DNA from: Sphingomonas sp. | GTDB taxonomy: Bacteria > Pseudomonadota > Alphaproteobacteria > Sphingomonadales > Sphingomonadaceae | Length of the DNA stretch: 64,000 nt | Assembly (NCBI RefSeq): GCF_004799495.1 | Contig: NZ_SSMY01000002.1 | Coordinates: 186,001-250,000 of the forward strand | Reading direction: 5' to 3' | Shown: positions 50,793 through 60,834 of the stretch, piece after piece | Layout: each line of letters opens with the position of its first letter | Position numbering within the stretch: position 1 is the first letter of the stretch | The notes under the pieces: generated by a model | The model's database searches: none | Told to the model about the DNA's origin: nothing | Seen by the model: only the letters and a program-made list of their open reading frames with translations | Translations under genes and position numbers: made by a program

Positions 50793-52118
50793 ATGCGCCA
50801 GAAAATCCTGATCGGACTCGCGCTCGTCCTGGCGTTGCTGGGCGGGCTGTATTTGTACTTCGCCCAGCCCGACGAGGCGCGGCTGAGCGTCGCCGCCGTG
50901 ACGGGACGCACCCCGAAAATCGACCCGCCGCGCATGCAGATCGTGCCGACGATCAGCGTCGCCGACGCGGTCGGCTGGAAGGCGGGCGAGATGCCGACGC
51001 CGGCCGCCGGGCTGAAGGTCCAGGCGTTCGCGAGCGGGCTCGACCATCCGCGCTGGATGTACCGCCTGCCCAATGGCGACGTGCTGGTCGCCGAGACCAA
51101 TTCGCCGCCGCGCGAAGGCGGCGGGATCAGCGGCGCGGTGATGAATTATCTGATGAAAAAGGGCGGCGCGGGCGTTCCCTCCGCCAACCGCATCACACTG
51201 CTGCGCGACGCGAACGGCGACGGCGTGGCGGAAAGCCGGACGGTCCTCGTGAGCGGGCTCAACTCGCCGTTCGGCATGGCGCTGATGGGCGGCTATCTCT
51301 ACGTCGCCGACACCGACCGGCTCGTCCGCTTCCCGTTCGTCGTGGGCCAGACCAAGATCACCGCCAAGCCCGAGACCATCATCACCTATCCAGGTGGCGG
51401 AAACCATTGGGCGCGCAACGTCATCGTCGCGGAAGATGGCAAGAGCCTGTATCTCGGCATCGGATCGTCGAGCAACATCGCCGATGACGGGATCGACAAG
51501 GAGCAAGGGCGGGCCAACATCCTGCAAGTCTATCCCGAGACCAAGAGCGCCCGCATTTTCGCCGCGGGCACGCGCAACCCCAACGGCATGGCGCTCGAGC
51601 CGCACACGAACGCGCTGTGGGTCGCGGTCAACGAGCGCGACATGCTCGGGTCGGACGGTCCGCCCGATTATATGAGCGCGGTCGAGGCCGGCGATAATTT
51701 CGGCTGGCCGTGGTACTATTGGGGCGGCTATCCCGACCATCGCGTGAAGCCCGAAAACCCCGCGCTGCAGCAATATGTGAAGCGCCCCGATTATGCGCTC
51801 GGCCCGCACACCGCGTCGCTCGGGCTATGCTTCGCCGACGGATCGCGGCTCGGCGCGCAGTTCATGAACGGCGCGTTCGTCGGCCAGCACGGGTCGTGGA
51901 ACCGCGTGCCTGTATCGGGTTACAAGGTCATCTACGTCCCGTTCGGCGACAAGGGCTTCCCGCTGCCCAACGTCAAGCCGGTCGACGTGCTCACCGGCTT
52001 CCTCGACAAGGACGGCAATGCGCGCGGGCGCCCGGTCGGCGTGATCATGGACGCCGGCGGCGGGTTGTTGGTCGCGGACGATGTCGGCAACACGATCTGG
52101 CGGGTGAGCTCTAAGTAG
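50793..52118 (+). CDS. PQQ-dependent sugar dehydrogenase (sorbosone dehydrogenase-like)
   Basis: GLDHPRWMYRLPNGDVLVAETNSPP, AAGTRNPNGMALEPHTNALWVAVNERDMLG, GAFVGQHGSWNR. Confidence 0.88.
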   Translation: MRQKILIGLALVLALLGGLYLYFAQPDEARLSVAAVTGRTPKIDPPRMQIVPTISVADAVGWKAGEMPTPAAGLKVQAFASGLDHPRWMYRLPNGDVLVAETNSPPREGGGISGAVMNYLMKKGGAGVPSANRITLLRDANGDGVAESRTVLVSGLNSPFGMALMGGYLYVADTDRLVRFPFVVGQTKITAKPETIITYPGGGNHWARNVIVAEDGKSLYLGIGSSSNIADDGIDKEQGRANILQVYPETKSARIFAAGTRNPNGMALEPHTNALWVAVNERDMLGSDGPPDYMSAVEAGDNFGWPWYYWGGYPDHRVKPENPALQQYVKRPDYALGPHTASLGLCFADGSRLGAQFMNGAFVGQHGSWNRVPVSGYKVIYVPFGDKGFPLPNVKPVDVLTGFLDKDGNARGRPVGVIMDAGGGLLVADDVGNTIWRVSSK

Positions 52119-52122
52119 TTTG

Positions 52123-52223
52123 CGGTTTCAGCGTGCTGAAACCGGTGCGGCGCCAGCCCGCCCCCCCACCCGGCTTCCCACAAGGTATCCTGAAATGGGA
52201 GGCCGGGTGGGGGAGCGGGCTGG
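52123..52223. repeat. Compound inverted repeats after the sugar dehydrogenase gene
   Basis: CGGTTTCAGC-GT-GCTGAAACCG (52123-52144), then CCCGCCCCCCCACCCGGC ... GCCGGGTGGGGGAGCGGG. Confidence 0.7.
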
Positions 52224-52248
52224 TGCCGCCACTCGCCGAGAGGTGAGC

Positions 52249-52276
52249 AAAATAAAAAAGCGGGCCGCGACGGCCC
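52249..52276 (-). terminator. Orphan intrinsic terminator on the minus strand
   Basis: Minus strand GGGCCG-TCG-CGGCCC followed by GCTTTTTTATTTT; no annotated minus-strand gene ends here. Confidence 0.65.
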
Positions 52277-52441
52277 CCCGACCGCGCGACCCGCACTGTA
52301 CGACCCGAAGGATTTCCGCGCGATTTGCCGCGCTTCTTTCCGTTCGATTCCACGCCCTTACACAAAGGCAAACAGCGATGCGTTGACGAAATGCATCGAG
52401 CTGCCCAAAATGGGTATCTCTCGGGGGCGAGGGGAATTGAG

Positions 52442-52936
52442 ATGGCCTCTGGCGATCGAGTCGCAACCGTTCCCGACCGGATGAGCGCGCATTGGCGCGC
52501 GGCGATCTTTCCCCTGCTCAACCTGTTCCTCGCGATGCACCGATCGCTGTCGGAGCATGAGGACATGACCCCGTCGGTGCTCGTGATCTATGTCACCGTG
52601 TGCGTCGGCAACATCCAGAAGCTGATGCGCGAGCGCAACGTGCCCACCGACTATATCGCGACCGCCGTGCTGCCGCGCGAATGGGTCGTGCCGATGTCGC
52701 GCAGCGCGATCGCCGCCGCGACCGGGCTGGCGCGCGAGACGGTGCGGCGGCATGTCGGGCTATTGATCGAGCGCGGGCTGCTGATCGACGACCCGCGCGG
52801 CGGCGTGACGATCGTGCCTGGCGCGATCCAGGATCGCGGGTACGAGCCGCTGCTCGAAAAGCTGCTCACCGAATTCGCGCGCACGGGCGAGGCGCTGCTG
52901 CGCGCCGAGGTGATCGAGGTGCGGCCCGCTAGCTGA
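52442..52936 (+). CDS. HTH (winged-helix type) DNA-binding protein
   Basis: MSRSAIAAATGLARETVRRHVGLLIERGLLIDDPRGGVTIVPG. Confidence 0.78.
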   Translation: MASGDRVATVPDRMSAHWRAAIFPLLNLFLAMHRSLSEHEDMTPSVLVIYVTVCVGNIQKLMRERNVPTDYIATAVLPREWVVPMSRSAIAAATGLARETVRRHVGLLIERGLLIDDPRGGVTIVPGAIQDRGYEPLLEKLLTEFARTGEALLRAEVIEVRPAS

Positions 52937-53231
52937 GGAGCCGGGGCGCCTCTCTGGCGAGCTTCGCGCGCAATTTGTCGGCGAACAAGGCGAAGAACGG
53001 CGGCAGGTCGACGGTTGCGATCACGCGGTCGGCGCGAACGTCGAGCCGGCTCGCGATCCGCTGCCCCATCGCGGCGACGGTGAAGTGCAGCACATCGCGA
53101 TCCCAGCGATGATCGGTCACCGTCCCGCCGGGGACCGCGCCGGCGAGCTTGCCCATCCCGCTTTCGACTCGCCGCCGCGCCTCGGCGAGGCCGAGCTTGT
53201 GCGGCACGTTGACGGTGATCGGCTCGCTCAT
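52929..53231 (-). CDS. Polyhydroxyalkanoic acid system-family protein
   Basis: [73 protein letters not shown]. Confidence 0.8.
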   Translation of the reverse strand: MSEPITVNVPHKLGLAEARRRVESGMGKLAGAVPGGTVTDHRWDRDVLHFTVAAMGQRIASRLDVRADRVIATVDLPPFFALFADKLRAKLAREAPRLLS

Positions 53232-53644
53232 TTGGCGAACAACATCGAATCGTCGGCGAACGCCTTGAACTCGAGCGCGTTGCCGCTGGGGTCGCAAAAG
53301 AACATCGTCGCCTGCTCGCCCGGCTGGCCGGCGAAACGGATGTGCGGTTCGATCCCGAACGCTACGCCGGCGGCCGCGACGCGGTCAGCCAGTGCGCGCC
53401 AGTCCGCCATCCTGAGCACGACGCCGAAATGCGGCACCGGGACATCGTGGCCGTCGACCGGATTCGACACCGCGACCGGCTGTGCGGCGGGATCGAGGTG
53501 CGCGACGATCTGATGCCCGAACAGGTCGAAATCGATCCACGTCTCGGCACTGCGCCCTTCGGGACAGCCCAGCGTGCCGCCATAGAAGGCGCGCGCAGCG
53601 GCGAGGTCGTGGACCGGGAAAGCGAGATGGAATGGGCGAAGCAT
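53228..53644 (-). CDS. VOC (glyoxalase/bleomycin resistance) family protein
   Basis: [48 protein letters not shown]...[15 protein letters not shown]. Confidence 0.9.
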   Translation of the reverse strand: MLRPFHLAFPVHDLAAARAFYGGTLGCPEGRSAETWIDFDLFGHQIVAHLDPAAQPVAVSNPVDGHDVPVPHFGVVLRMADWRALADRVAAAGVAFGIEPHIRFAGQPGEQATMFFCDPSGNALEFKAFADDSMLFAK

Positions 53645-53690
53645 CGCCGGGGCCTAGCAAATAGCGGCAATCCCCGCGATAGCCCGCACG

Positions 53691-55262
53691 ATGCGCGCGT
53701 TTCGCTTTCTTCTTCCCGTCGCGCTTGGCGCAATCTCCGCGCTCGGCTTCCCGCCGTGGAATGCCCTGCCCGCGACGCTGATCGCGTTCGCCGTCTGGCT
53801 TCACCTGATCCACGAAGCTCCGACGCTGCGCCGCGTGCTCGGGATCGGCTGGTTGTTCGGGGTCGGGCATTTCTGCGTCGCCAATGCGTGGATCCAGCAG
53901 CCGTTCGAATATCAGGACGCGATGCCGCACTGGCTCGGTTATGGCGCAGTGCTGGCGTTGTCGCTGTATCTCGCGATCTATCCGATGCTCGCGGCCGGCC
54001 TCGCGTGGCGGCTCGCCAGCCCGGCGGCGAAGGGAGACTCCGCTCCCACGGCCGACGCGGCATTCGTGCTGGTCGCGGGCGCGGGATGGACGATCGCCGA
54101 ATATCTGCGCGGGACGATCCTCAGCGGCTATCCATGGGACCCGCTGTCACTCGTACTGATCCCGCACGACCTGGCGCAGCCTGCATGGCTCATCGGGACC
54201 TATGCTCTGTCCGGGCTGGTCGTCGTCGCGAGCGGCGCGCTGATGCTGCTCGTTCGCGGCCGCTGGAAGCTCGCCGTGATCGGCGCAGCGATGTTTGCCG
54301 CGCTCACGCTCGCCTCGACCGACCGCTGCCGGATCGCCACGTGCGTGCCGCAGCCGCCCGCACGCCAGATGCTCCGCGTCGTCCAACCCAACCTGCCCGA
54401 GGAGGAGCGTCCGACGGAGGCTTATGCGGAGAACAATTTCCGCGCGCTCGCCAGGCTGTCGCGCCGCACCGACGCCTCCGGCCCGCCGCGCCTGCTGTTC
54501 TGGCCCGAGGGCGCGATCCGCTTCCCGCTCGAGGATGGCTACCCGGCCTATGTCTACATGGACATGGGCAGCGCGACGATGGCGCGCATCCGGATGGGCG
54601 CACTACTCGGCGATAACGACGCGATCCTGACCGGCGCACAGACGCTGAAGTTCAACGCTTCCGAAGACGTGACCGCCGCGACCAATTCGATCGTGCTCGC
54701 CGGTCCCGACGCGCGGCTGCACGGGCGCTACGACAAGGCACACCTCGTCCCCTTCGGCGAATACCTCCCGATGCGCCCGTTGCTCGAGCGGCTCGGCCTG
54801 TCGCGGCTGGTGCCGGGCGACGTCGACTTCATCCCCGGCCCGGGCCCGCGCACGATGGCGGTGCCCGGGTTCGGCAAGGTCGGCATGCTGATCTGCTACG
54901 AAGTGATCTTCTCGGGTGCCACGGTCGATCCCGCCGACCGCCCCGATTTCCTGTTCAACCCGTCGAACGACGCGTGGTTCGGCGATCTCGGCCCGCCCGC
55001 GCACCTCGCCCAGGCCCAGCTGCGCGCGATCGAGGAAGGGTTGCCGGTGATCCGGTCGACGCCGACCGGCATTTCCGCAATCATCGCCGCCGACGGGCGC
55101 ATCATCGATTCGATCGCGCTCCACAAAACCGGCGCGATCGAAGCGCCGATCCCGCCGCGCTTCGCCCCCACCGCCTTCTCCCGCCTCGGCAATTGGATGG
55201 TCGGGCTCGTTTCGGCGCTTCTGTTGCTGACGGCGATTGCCATTCGGCGGCGCGCCCGCTAG
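53691..55262 (+). CDS. lnt: Apolipoprotein N-acyltransferase
   Basis: [60 protein letters not shown]. Confidence 0.94.
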   Translation: MRAFRFLLPVALGAISALGFPPWNALPATLIAFAVWLHLIHEAPTLRRVLGIGWLFGVGHFCVANAWIQQPFEYQDAMPHWLGYGAVLALSLYLAIYPMLAAGLAWRLASPAAKGDSAPTADAAFVLVAGAGWTIAEYLRGTILSGYPWDPLSLVLIPHDLAQPAWLIGTYALSGLVVVASGALMLLVRGRWKLAVIGAAMFAALTLASTDRCRIATCVPQPPARQMLRVVQPNLPEEERPTEAYAENNFRALARLSRRTDASGPPRLLFWPEGAIRFPLEDGYPAYVYMDMGSATMARIRMGALLGDNDAILTGAQTLKFNASEDVTAATNSIVLAGPDARLHGRYDKAHLVPFGEYLPMRPLLERLGLSRLVPGDVDFIPGPGPRTMAVPGFGKVGMLICYEVIFSGATVDPADRPDFLFNPSNDAWFGDLGPPAHLAQAQLRAIEEGLPVIRSTPTGISAIIAADGRIIDSIALHKTGAIEAPIPPRFAPTAFSRLGNWMVGLVSALLLLTAIAIRRRAR

Positions 55263-55274
55263 GGGACGCATCCA

Positions 55275-55296
55275 CATATAAGGAAAGCTTTATATG
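55275..55296. promoter_or_regulatory. 22-bp inverted repeat in the metK leader (candidate SAM-cycle regulator site)
   Basis: CATATAA-GGAAAGCT-TTATATG, 47 bp upstream of metK ATG. Confidence 0.5.
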
Positions 55297-55342
55297 GGCA
55301 TGGCAACGGCCCGCTTTCCGGCTCCACACAAGAGGAAAACTC

Positions 55343-56554
55343 ATGCGTTCCGATTATCTCTTCACGTCCGAATCGGTCAGCGAAGGCCATCCCGACAAGG
55401 TCTCCGACCAGATCAGCGACGCGATCGTCGACCTGTTTCTGTCGAAGGACCCCGAAGCGCGCATCGCGTGCGAGACGCTGACCACCACGCAGTTGGTCGT
55501 GCTCGCCGGTGAAATCCGTGGGCGCGGGATCATGGACGAGGATGGCAACTGGGCGCCGGGCGTCAAGGAAGAGGTCGAGAAGACCGTGCGCGAGACCGTT
55601 CGCCGCATCGGCTACGAGCAGGACGGCTTCCACTGGGAAACGCTACGCTTCGAGAACAATCTGCACCCGCAATCGGCGCACATCGCGCAGGGCGTAGACG
55701 CGTCGGGCAACAAGGACGAAGGTGCCGGCGACCAGGGCATCATGTTCGGTTTCGCGTGCGACGAGACCCCCGACCTGATGCCGGCGACACTCTATTACAG
55801 CCACAAGATCCTCGAGCGCATGGCCGCCGACCGCCACTCGGGCGTGGCGCCGTTCCTCGAACCCGACACCAAGAGCCAGGTCACGCTGAAGTTCGAAGGC
55901 GGCAAGCCGGTCGCGGCGACTGCGGTCGTCGTCTCGACCCAGCACGGCAAGGGCTATGACGAGGGCGACAAGGAAGCCGAGCTGCATTCCTACGTGAAGC
56001 AAGTCGTCGCCGACGTGATCCCGCAAGGGCTGCTGAGCGACGCGACCGAATATCACATCAATCCGACCGGCAGCTTTGAGATCGGCGGACCCGATGGCGA
56101 CGCTGGCCTGACCGGGCGCAAGATCATCGTCGACACCTACGGCGGCGCCGCCCCGCACGGCGGCGGCGCGTTCAGCGGCAAGGACCCGACCAAGGTCGAC
56201 CGCTCGGCCGCGTACATCACGCGCTATCTCGCGAAGAACATCGTCGCCGCCGGCCTCGCCAAGCGCGTGACGATCCAGCTGGCGTACGCGATCGGCGTGT
56301 CGAAGCCGCTGTCGCTCTATGTCGACACGCACGGCACGGGCAGCGTCGACGACGCGGCGATCGAGCAGGCCATCGCCGGCCTCGACAAGCTCGGCGGCCT
56401 GACCCCGCGCGGCATCCGCACGCACCTCGGCCTCAACAAGCCGATCTACGAAAAGACCGCAGCCTACGGCCATTTCGGCCGCAAGGCGGAAGGCGATTTC
56501 TTCCCGTGGGAGCGCACCGATCTGGTCGATGACCTGAAAGCCGCGCTGGCCTGA
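55343..56554 (+). CDS. metK: S-adenosylmethionine synthetase
   Basis: [64 protein letters not shown]. Confidence 0.97.
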   Translation: MRSDYLFTSESVSEGHPDKVSDQISDAIVDLFLSKDPEARIACETLTTTQLVVLAGEIRGRGIMDEDGNWAPGVKEEVEKTVRETVRRIGYEQDGFHWETLRFENNLHPQSAHIAQGVDASGNKDEGAGDQGIMFGFACDETPDLMPATLYYSHKILERMAADRHSGVAPFLEPDTKSQVTLKFEGGKPVAATAVVVSTQHGKGYDEGDKEAELHSYVKQVVADVIPQGLLSDATEYHINPTGSFEIGGPDGDAGLTGRKIIVDTYGGAAPHGGGAFSGKDPTKVDRSAAYITRYLAKNIVAAGLAKRVTIQLAYAIGVSKPLSLYVDTHGTGSVDDAAIEQAIAGLDKLGGLTPRGIRTHLGLNKPIYEKTAAYGHFGRKAEGDFFPWERTDLVDDLKAALA

Positions 56555-56662
56555 TCGGATCGACCGACGGATCGAGGGCCGGGAGCGATCCCGGCCCTTT
56601 TTCTATGCCCGCTTGCATTTCCCCTGCGGTCCCGTAGCGTCGGACGTGAGAGGGGAAACTCG

Positions 56663-57691
56663 ATGCTTATCAAATCGTTGGTTGCCGCTGCCCTGTTGGC
56701 TTCGGTTACCGCCGCCCCGGCTGTCGCGCAGCAGCGAACGCTGTCCGTCCAGGCGGGCGCGGCGTGGACGCATGTCCAGACCGGCGTCACGCTGCCCGCG
56801 ACCCTCATCGGTATTCCGCGCGACGCCGTCACCGACAATAGCGCCAAGGAGATCGATGTGGCGGCGGCCTACGGCAACGGCGCCGCGACCACCGTCACGC
56901 TATACGTCTTCCGGCCCGCACTAACGAGCGTGCCGGTCTGGTTCGACCGGTCCGAAACCCAAATCCTGCTGCGCGACATCTACGCCAACCCGACCGCGCC
57001 GGCACCGGTTGCGGCATTTGCACCGCCGCGCAGTGCCGCCGCGTCCGGGCTACGCCGCATCTATGTCCCGGGGCGCGGCCCGTACAAATCGACCGGCCTT
57101 GCCATGATGCCGCTCGGCGACTGGCTGGTCGTGGTACGGATCAGTTCGCAGCAACTCGATGCGGCGGCGCTCGATGCGAAGCTGAGCGAGGTGATCGCGG
57201 CGCTCGGCTGGCCGGATCGTGTCGCCGATACGCTTGCGGCAGCCCCGGTCGCACCCTGCGCCACACCGCTCGCCTACGCCAAGAACGCCAAGCTGAAGGC
57301 CCCCGATATGACCGATGCGCTGCTCGGCGCGACGCTGGCGACAATTCAGCCTGATCCCAAGGAGGTCGCGAAAGCGACGCCGGTCACCTGGTGCCGTGAG
57401 GGCGAAGCGACGTCGCAATACGGTGTCTACCGCGCGAACGGCGATGCCACGGGCTATTCGATCGCGATGGGCGACGCGGGGGCGGCGATCTCCGTCTGGC
57501 CTGCCCTCGACCTGGGCAAGGGCAAACCCGGCTATCAGTTGAGCCTCGGCCTGCTCGACCGCACGTTGATCTTTCCGTCGTTCGACAAACTGCCCGCGCC
57601 GGCAGCGGCCGTATCGGCAGTGACGAGCAACAATCCAATCTCCTCGACCGAGCGCGGCAGCAAGAACATCGTCATCACCACCGGCAAATAA
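56663..57691 (+). CDS. Secreted hypothetical protein
   Basis: Signal peptide MLIKSLVAAALLASVTAAPAVAQ; no family recognised. Confidence 0.6.
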   Translation: MLIKSLVAAALLASVTAAPAVAQQRTLSVQAGAAWTHVQTGVTLPATLIGIPRDAVTDNSAKEIDVAAAYGNGAATTVTLYVFRPALTSVPVWFDRSETQILLRDIYANPTAPAPVAAFAPPRSAAASGLRRIYVPGRGPYKSTGLAMMPLGDWLVVVRISSQQLDAAALDAKLSEVIAALGWPDRVADTLAAAPVAPCATPLAYAKNAKLKAPDMTDALLGATLATIQPDPKEVAKATPVTWCREGEATSQYGVYRANGDATGYSIAMGDAGAAISVWPALDLGKGKPGYQLSLGLLDRTLIFPSFDKLPAPAAAVSAVTSNNPISSTERGSKNIVITTGK

Positions 57692-57736
57692 CGGGAATTT
57701 GCGCGGCGACGTCCGCTCGCGTAGCGGACGCACGCC

Positions 57737-58417
57737 ATGAACGACCCGACCACGATCCGCCGCCTGTACGGCCGCCGCCAGGGACACAAATTGCGTCCGG
57801 GCCAGGCGTCGCTGGTCGAGGAATTGCTGCCCGCGATCAGCGTGCCCGAAACCGGTCCGATCGATGCGCGCGCGCTGTTCGGCGACAAGCGCCCACTCGA
57901 GCTCGAGATCGGCTTCGGCGCGGGGGAGCACCTCGCGGCACAGGCCGCCGCGCGTCCCGGTCATGGCTTCATCGGGTGCGAGCCGTTCCTCAACGGCGTG
58001 GTCGGGGCGCTCAAACATGTCCGCGACGGACGCCTCGACAATGTCCGGCTCCACATGGGTGATGCGCTCGACGTGGTCGAGCGGCTGCCCGATGCGAGCC
58101 TCGAGCGCGTCTACCTGCTCCACCCCGATCCCTGGCCCAAGGCGCGGCACGCCAAGCGGCGGATGGTCAACGACGGCCCGCTCGACCTGATCGCCGCAAA
58201 GCTCAAGCCCGGCGGCGAGTTCCGGCTCGGCACCGACGACCCGACCTATTGCCGCTGGTCGATGATGGTGATGAACCGCCGCCGCGATTTCGCATGGCTC
58301 GCGAAGGACGCGCGCGACTTCCTCACCCGCCCCGCCGACTGGCCCGAAACGCGCTACGAGCGCAAGGCGCGGCGCCATGGCCACGAAGTGTGGTATTTTC
58401 GCTACCGCCGCGAGTGA
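57737..58417 (+). CDS. trmB: tRNA (guanine46-N7)-methyltransferase TrmB
   Basis: LELEIGFGAGEHLAAQAAARPGHGFIGCEPFLNGV, VYLLHPDPWPKARHAKRRMV. Confidence 0.95.
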   Translation: MNDPTTIRRLYGRRQGHKLRPGQASLVEELLPAISVPETGPIDARALFGDKRPLELEIGFGAGEHLAAQAAARPGHGFIGCEPFLNGVVGALKHVRDGRLDNVRLHMGDALDVVERLPDASLERVYLLHPDPWPKARHAKRRMVNDGPLDLIAAKLKPGGEFRLGTDDPTYCRWSMMVMNRRRDFAWLAKDARDFLTRPADWPETRYERKARRHGHEVWYFRYRRE

Positions 58418-58437
58418 TTGCGTAATACCATCGCATC

Positions 58438-59247
58438 ATGACCGCGCGCCGCAGCAAGCCGAGCTTCGCCAGCCTGCTCCGTTCCGCGTCGCGGCGCGAG
58501 GAAGAGGAAGCGCCCGAACCGTTGCCCCTCCCCGGCGCGGATGGTTCGTTTCATGTCGATCCGGCGCGGGTGCGATTGTGGAACGGGCTGGCCGGACTGA
58601 GCCCCGAGGAATGCCGCGACCGGATCAACGCGATCGTGCGCGACGGTCAGGCCGAGCCGGTGACGGTGCGCCCGGTGTTCGACGACGCGCATTACGAATA
58701 TGAAGTGATCGACGGCGCGCGCGATTACGTTGCGGTGCGGCACCTGCGCGAGACCGCGATCCCCGCGCTCGAACTGCTGGTGCGCGTGGCGCTGGTCGAC
58801 GACGAGGGCGCGGAGCAATTGGCAGGCGCCGGCCGCATGCCCGAGCCGCTGGCGGCGGCGTTCGGCGGCGAAGCAGTACCCGAAGACGTGGCGGCCGATC
58901 TTGCCGCGCGCCTCGATGGGCCACTCGGAGCCCTCATCCTCGCGACCGCCGGGCAGATCGCGCGCGCGCAAGACGCACGGCGCGGCGACGGACTGCCGCC
59001 CTATCCTCCCGCAGAGGTCATGCGGCTGATCGACGCGATCGGCGAGGAGGAGCTGGCGGCTCCCATCGGCGTGTCGCTCGCGATCGCCGGTGCCGACGGC
59101 AAGTCGGTGACGTTCCGGATCGAAGCGGACGATGAACTGCCACCCGACATGCTCGCGCGAATCGTCAAGGCAATGATCGACGGCGCCGCCGCCGACGGCA
59201 TCGCGGTCAGCTGGACGCCCGACCCGAGCGCCGCCACAGACCGCTGA
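58438..59247 (+). CDS. ParB/RepB-like domain protein (solitary)
   Basis: VRLWNGLAGLSPEECRDRINAIVRDGQAEPVTVRPVFDDAHYEYEVIDGARDYVAVRHLRE resembles the ParB N-terminal domain with a changed box II. Confidence 0.6.
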   Translation: MTARRSKPSFASLLRSASRREEEEAPEPLPLPGADGSFHVDPARVRLWNGLAGLSPEECRDRINAIVRDGQAEPVTVRPVFDDAHYEYEVIDGARDYVAVRHLRETAIPALELLVRVALVDDEGAEQLAGAGRMPEPLAAAFGGEAVPEDVAADLAARLDGPLGALILATAGQIARAQDARRGDGLPPYPPAEVMRLIDAIGEEELAAPIGVSLAIAGADGKSVTFRIEADDELPPDMLARIVKAMIDGAAADGIAVSWTPDPSAATDR

Positions 59248-60304
59248 GCGTCTTCCCCAGCACCGCCGGAACGCCCGGCCGCAGCAACAGCCAGTCGCGG
59301 ATCGCCGGACCCTTCGTCGCGCCGATCGTGCCCTTGTACCCGCTGTCGCCAGCGCCCCAATCGACCGTCGTCATACCGTCGTAGAGGGCACGCGCGAGGT
59401 TGCGGTAATAGAGTAACTTGCCCGGCGAATGCTTGGCGAAGGCGGGATCGTAGCTGTTGGCGATCGCATATTTGAGGGTGCCGAGGTTGAGGTCGAACGA
59501 GAAGGTCGCGGGCTCGCCGTCGACCGTCAGCAACGCCGCCGACAGCATCTTCGCAATCACCGGATCGGTCGCCGCCTGACGCCAGAACGCGGCGTGCTTG
59601 CCCTTGGTGAACTTGGCATCGGTATCAGCGTGGTCACCGATCCAGCTCTTCTGCTCGACCGCGGCGAGCTGGTCGAACCCACCCGCCAGCAGATCGGCGC
59701 CCGACAGGAACCGCCAGTCCAGCGTGCCGTGCTCGGCGAGGTGCTTTTCGTGGAAGCGATTCTTCTTGAGCGTCGAAGCGCGCGGCCAACCGCCTTCCTC
59801 TGCCTGCGCGGCGACCATGTCGAGCGCGTAGCTGTCGGCAATAAAGCGGTCGATCACCGCCCAGCCGCGCCGTTTCACCGCCGCGATCAGCGCACTGGTC
59901 GCCGGATCGCCGTCGTAGTTCGGTCCGACACGCAGCCCGTTGACCTCCTGCCCGAGCCGATCGACCAGCACGTCGAACGCCGCATCGTCCGCGCCCTCGA
60001 CTGCGGGAAACCCGCGAAACGGCCGGTAACTGCCCGGCACCATCGCCAACCTCGCCGGCCCCGGTCCGAAACTCGCGAATGGCAGCGCGATCACCGGGTC
60101 GCCGTCATTCTCGACGATCAGCGTCCGCGCGCGCAACCCGTAGGCGGCGGTCGCGGCGGCGAACCATTGGTAGCACAGGAAACGGTGGCTCACCGGCGCG
60201 GCCTCCGCCACGCGATCGATCAGCGCCGACAGCCCGTCGAACGCGGTCGCGCGCATGACAGGGGGCAGCCGCTGGAAATCGGCGAGCAGCATCGGCTTAG
60301 TCAT
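59207..60304 (-). CDS. GNAT/FemAB-like acetyltransferase (BioF2-like)
   Basis: STLKKNRFHEKHLAEHG, LLYYRNLARALYDGMTTVDWGAGDSGYKGTIGA. Confidence 0.75.
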   Translation of the reverse strand: MTKPMLLADFQRLPPVMRATAFDGLSALIDRVAEAAPVSHRFLCYQWFAAATAAYGLRARTLIVENDGDPVIALPFASFGPGPARLAMVPGSYRPFRGFPAVEGADDAAFDVLVDRLGQEVNGLRVGPNYDGDPATSALIAAVKRRGWAVIDRFIADSYALDMVAAQAEEGGWPRASTLKKNRFHEKHLAEHGTLDWRFLSGADLLAGGFDQLAAVEQKSWIGDHADTDAKFTKGKHAAFWRQAATDPVIAKMLSAALLTVDGEPATFSFDLNLGTLKYAIANSYDPAFAKHSPGKLLYYRNLARALYDGMTTVDWGAGDSGYKGTIGATKGPAIRDWLLLRPGVPAVLGKTLSGLWRRSGRASS

Positions 60305-60372
60305 GGCCGCGCTGTACCGCCCAGACATTACCAAGCGGTGGAGGGTTTTCACCGCCGCGCGCAACCGCCATC

Positions 60373-60834
60373 ATGTACGCGATGCAAGTCGCCACCGTTT
60401 CGACGATCGCCCAGACGATCCAGCTGTCGCTGTCGCCGGTGTTCATGCTCGCGGGCATATCGGGGCTGCTCAACGTGCTCGCCGGGCGGCTGTCGCGCGT
60501 GGTCGATCGCGCCCGCGCGCTCGAGGCGCTGCACCCGCGCTCGACCGGGCCGGAGCACGACCGGCATGTCTGGGAATTGCGGCTGCTCGACCGGCGCATT
60601 TGGATCATCAACGCCGCGCTGTTCCTTGCGGTGTCGAGCGCGATCATGACGTGCACCGTCGTAGCGCTGCTGTTCGTCGCCGAGCTCGCCGACCTCAAGT
60701 TCGGCACTTATGTCGCGCTGACCTTCATCCTCGCGATGCTGTTCCTGATCGCGTCGCTCGTCGCGTTCATCCTCGAGGTGCGGATGTCGCTGCGCGCGGT
60801 GCACATCCGCGCCGAACTGCTCGAGCACAAATGA
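60373..60834 (+). CDS. DUF2721-type membrane protein
   Basis: LSPVFMLAGISGLLNVLAGRLSRVVDRARALE...LLDRRIWIINAALFLAVSSAIMTCTVVALLFVAE. Confidence 0.78.
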   Translation: MYAMQVATVSTIAQTIQLSLSPVFMLAGISGLLNVLAGRLSRVVDRARALEALHPRSTGPEHDRHVWELRLLDRRIWIINAALFLAVSSAIMTCTVVALLFVAELADLKFGTYVALTFILAMLFLIASLVAFILEVRMSLRAVHIRAELLEHK

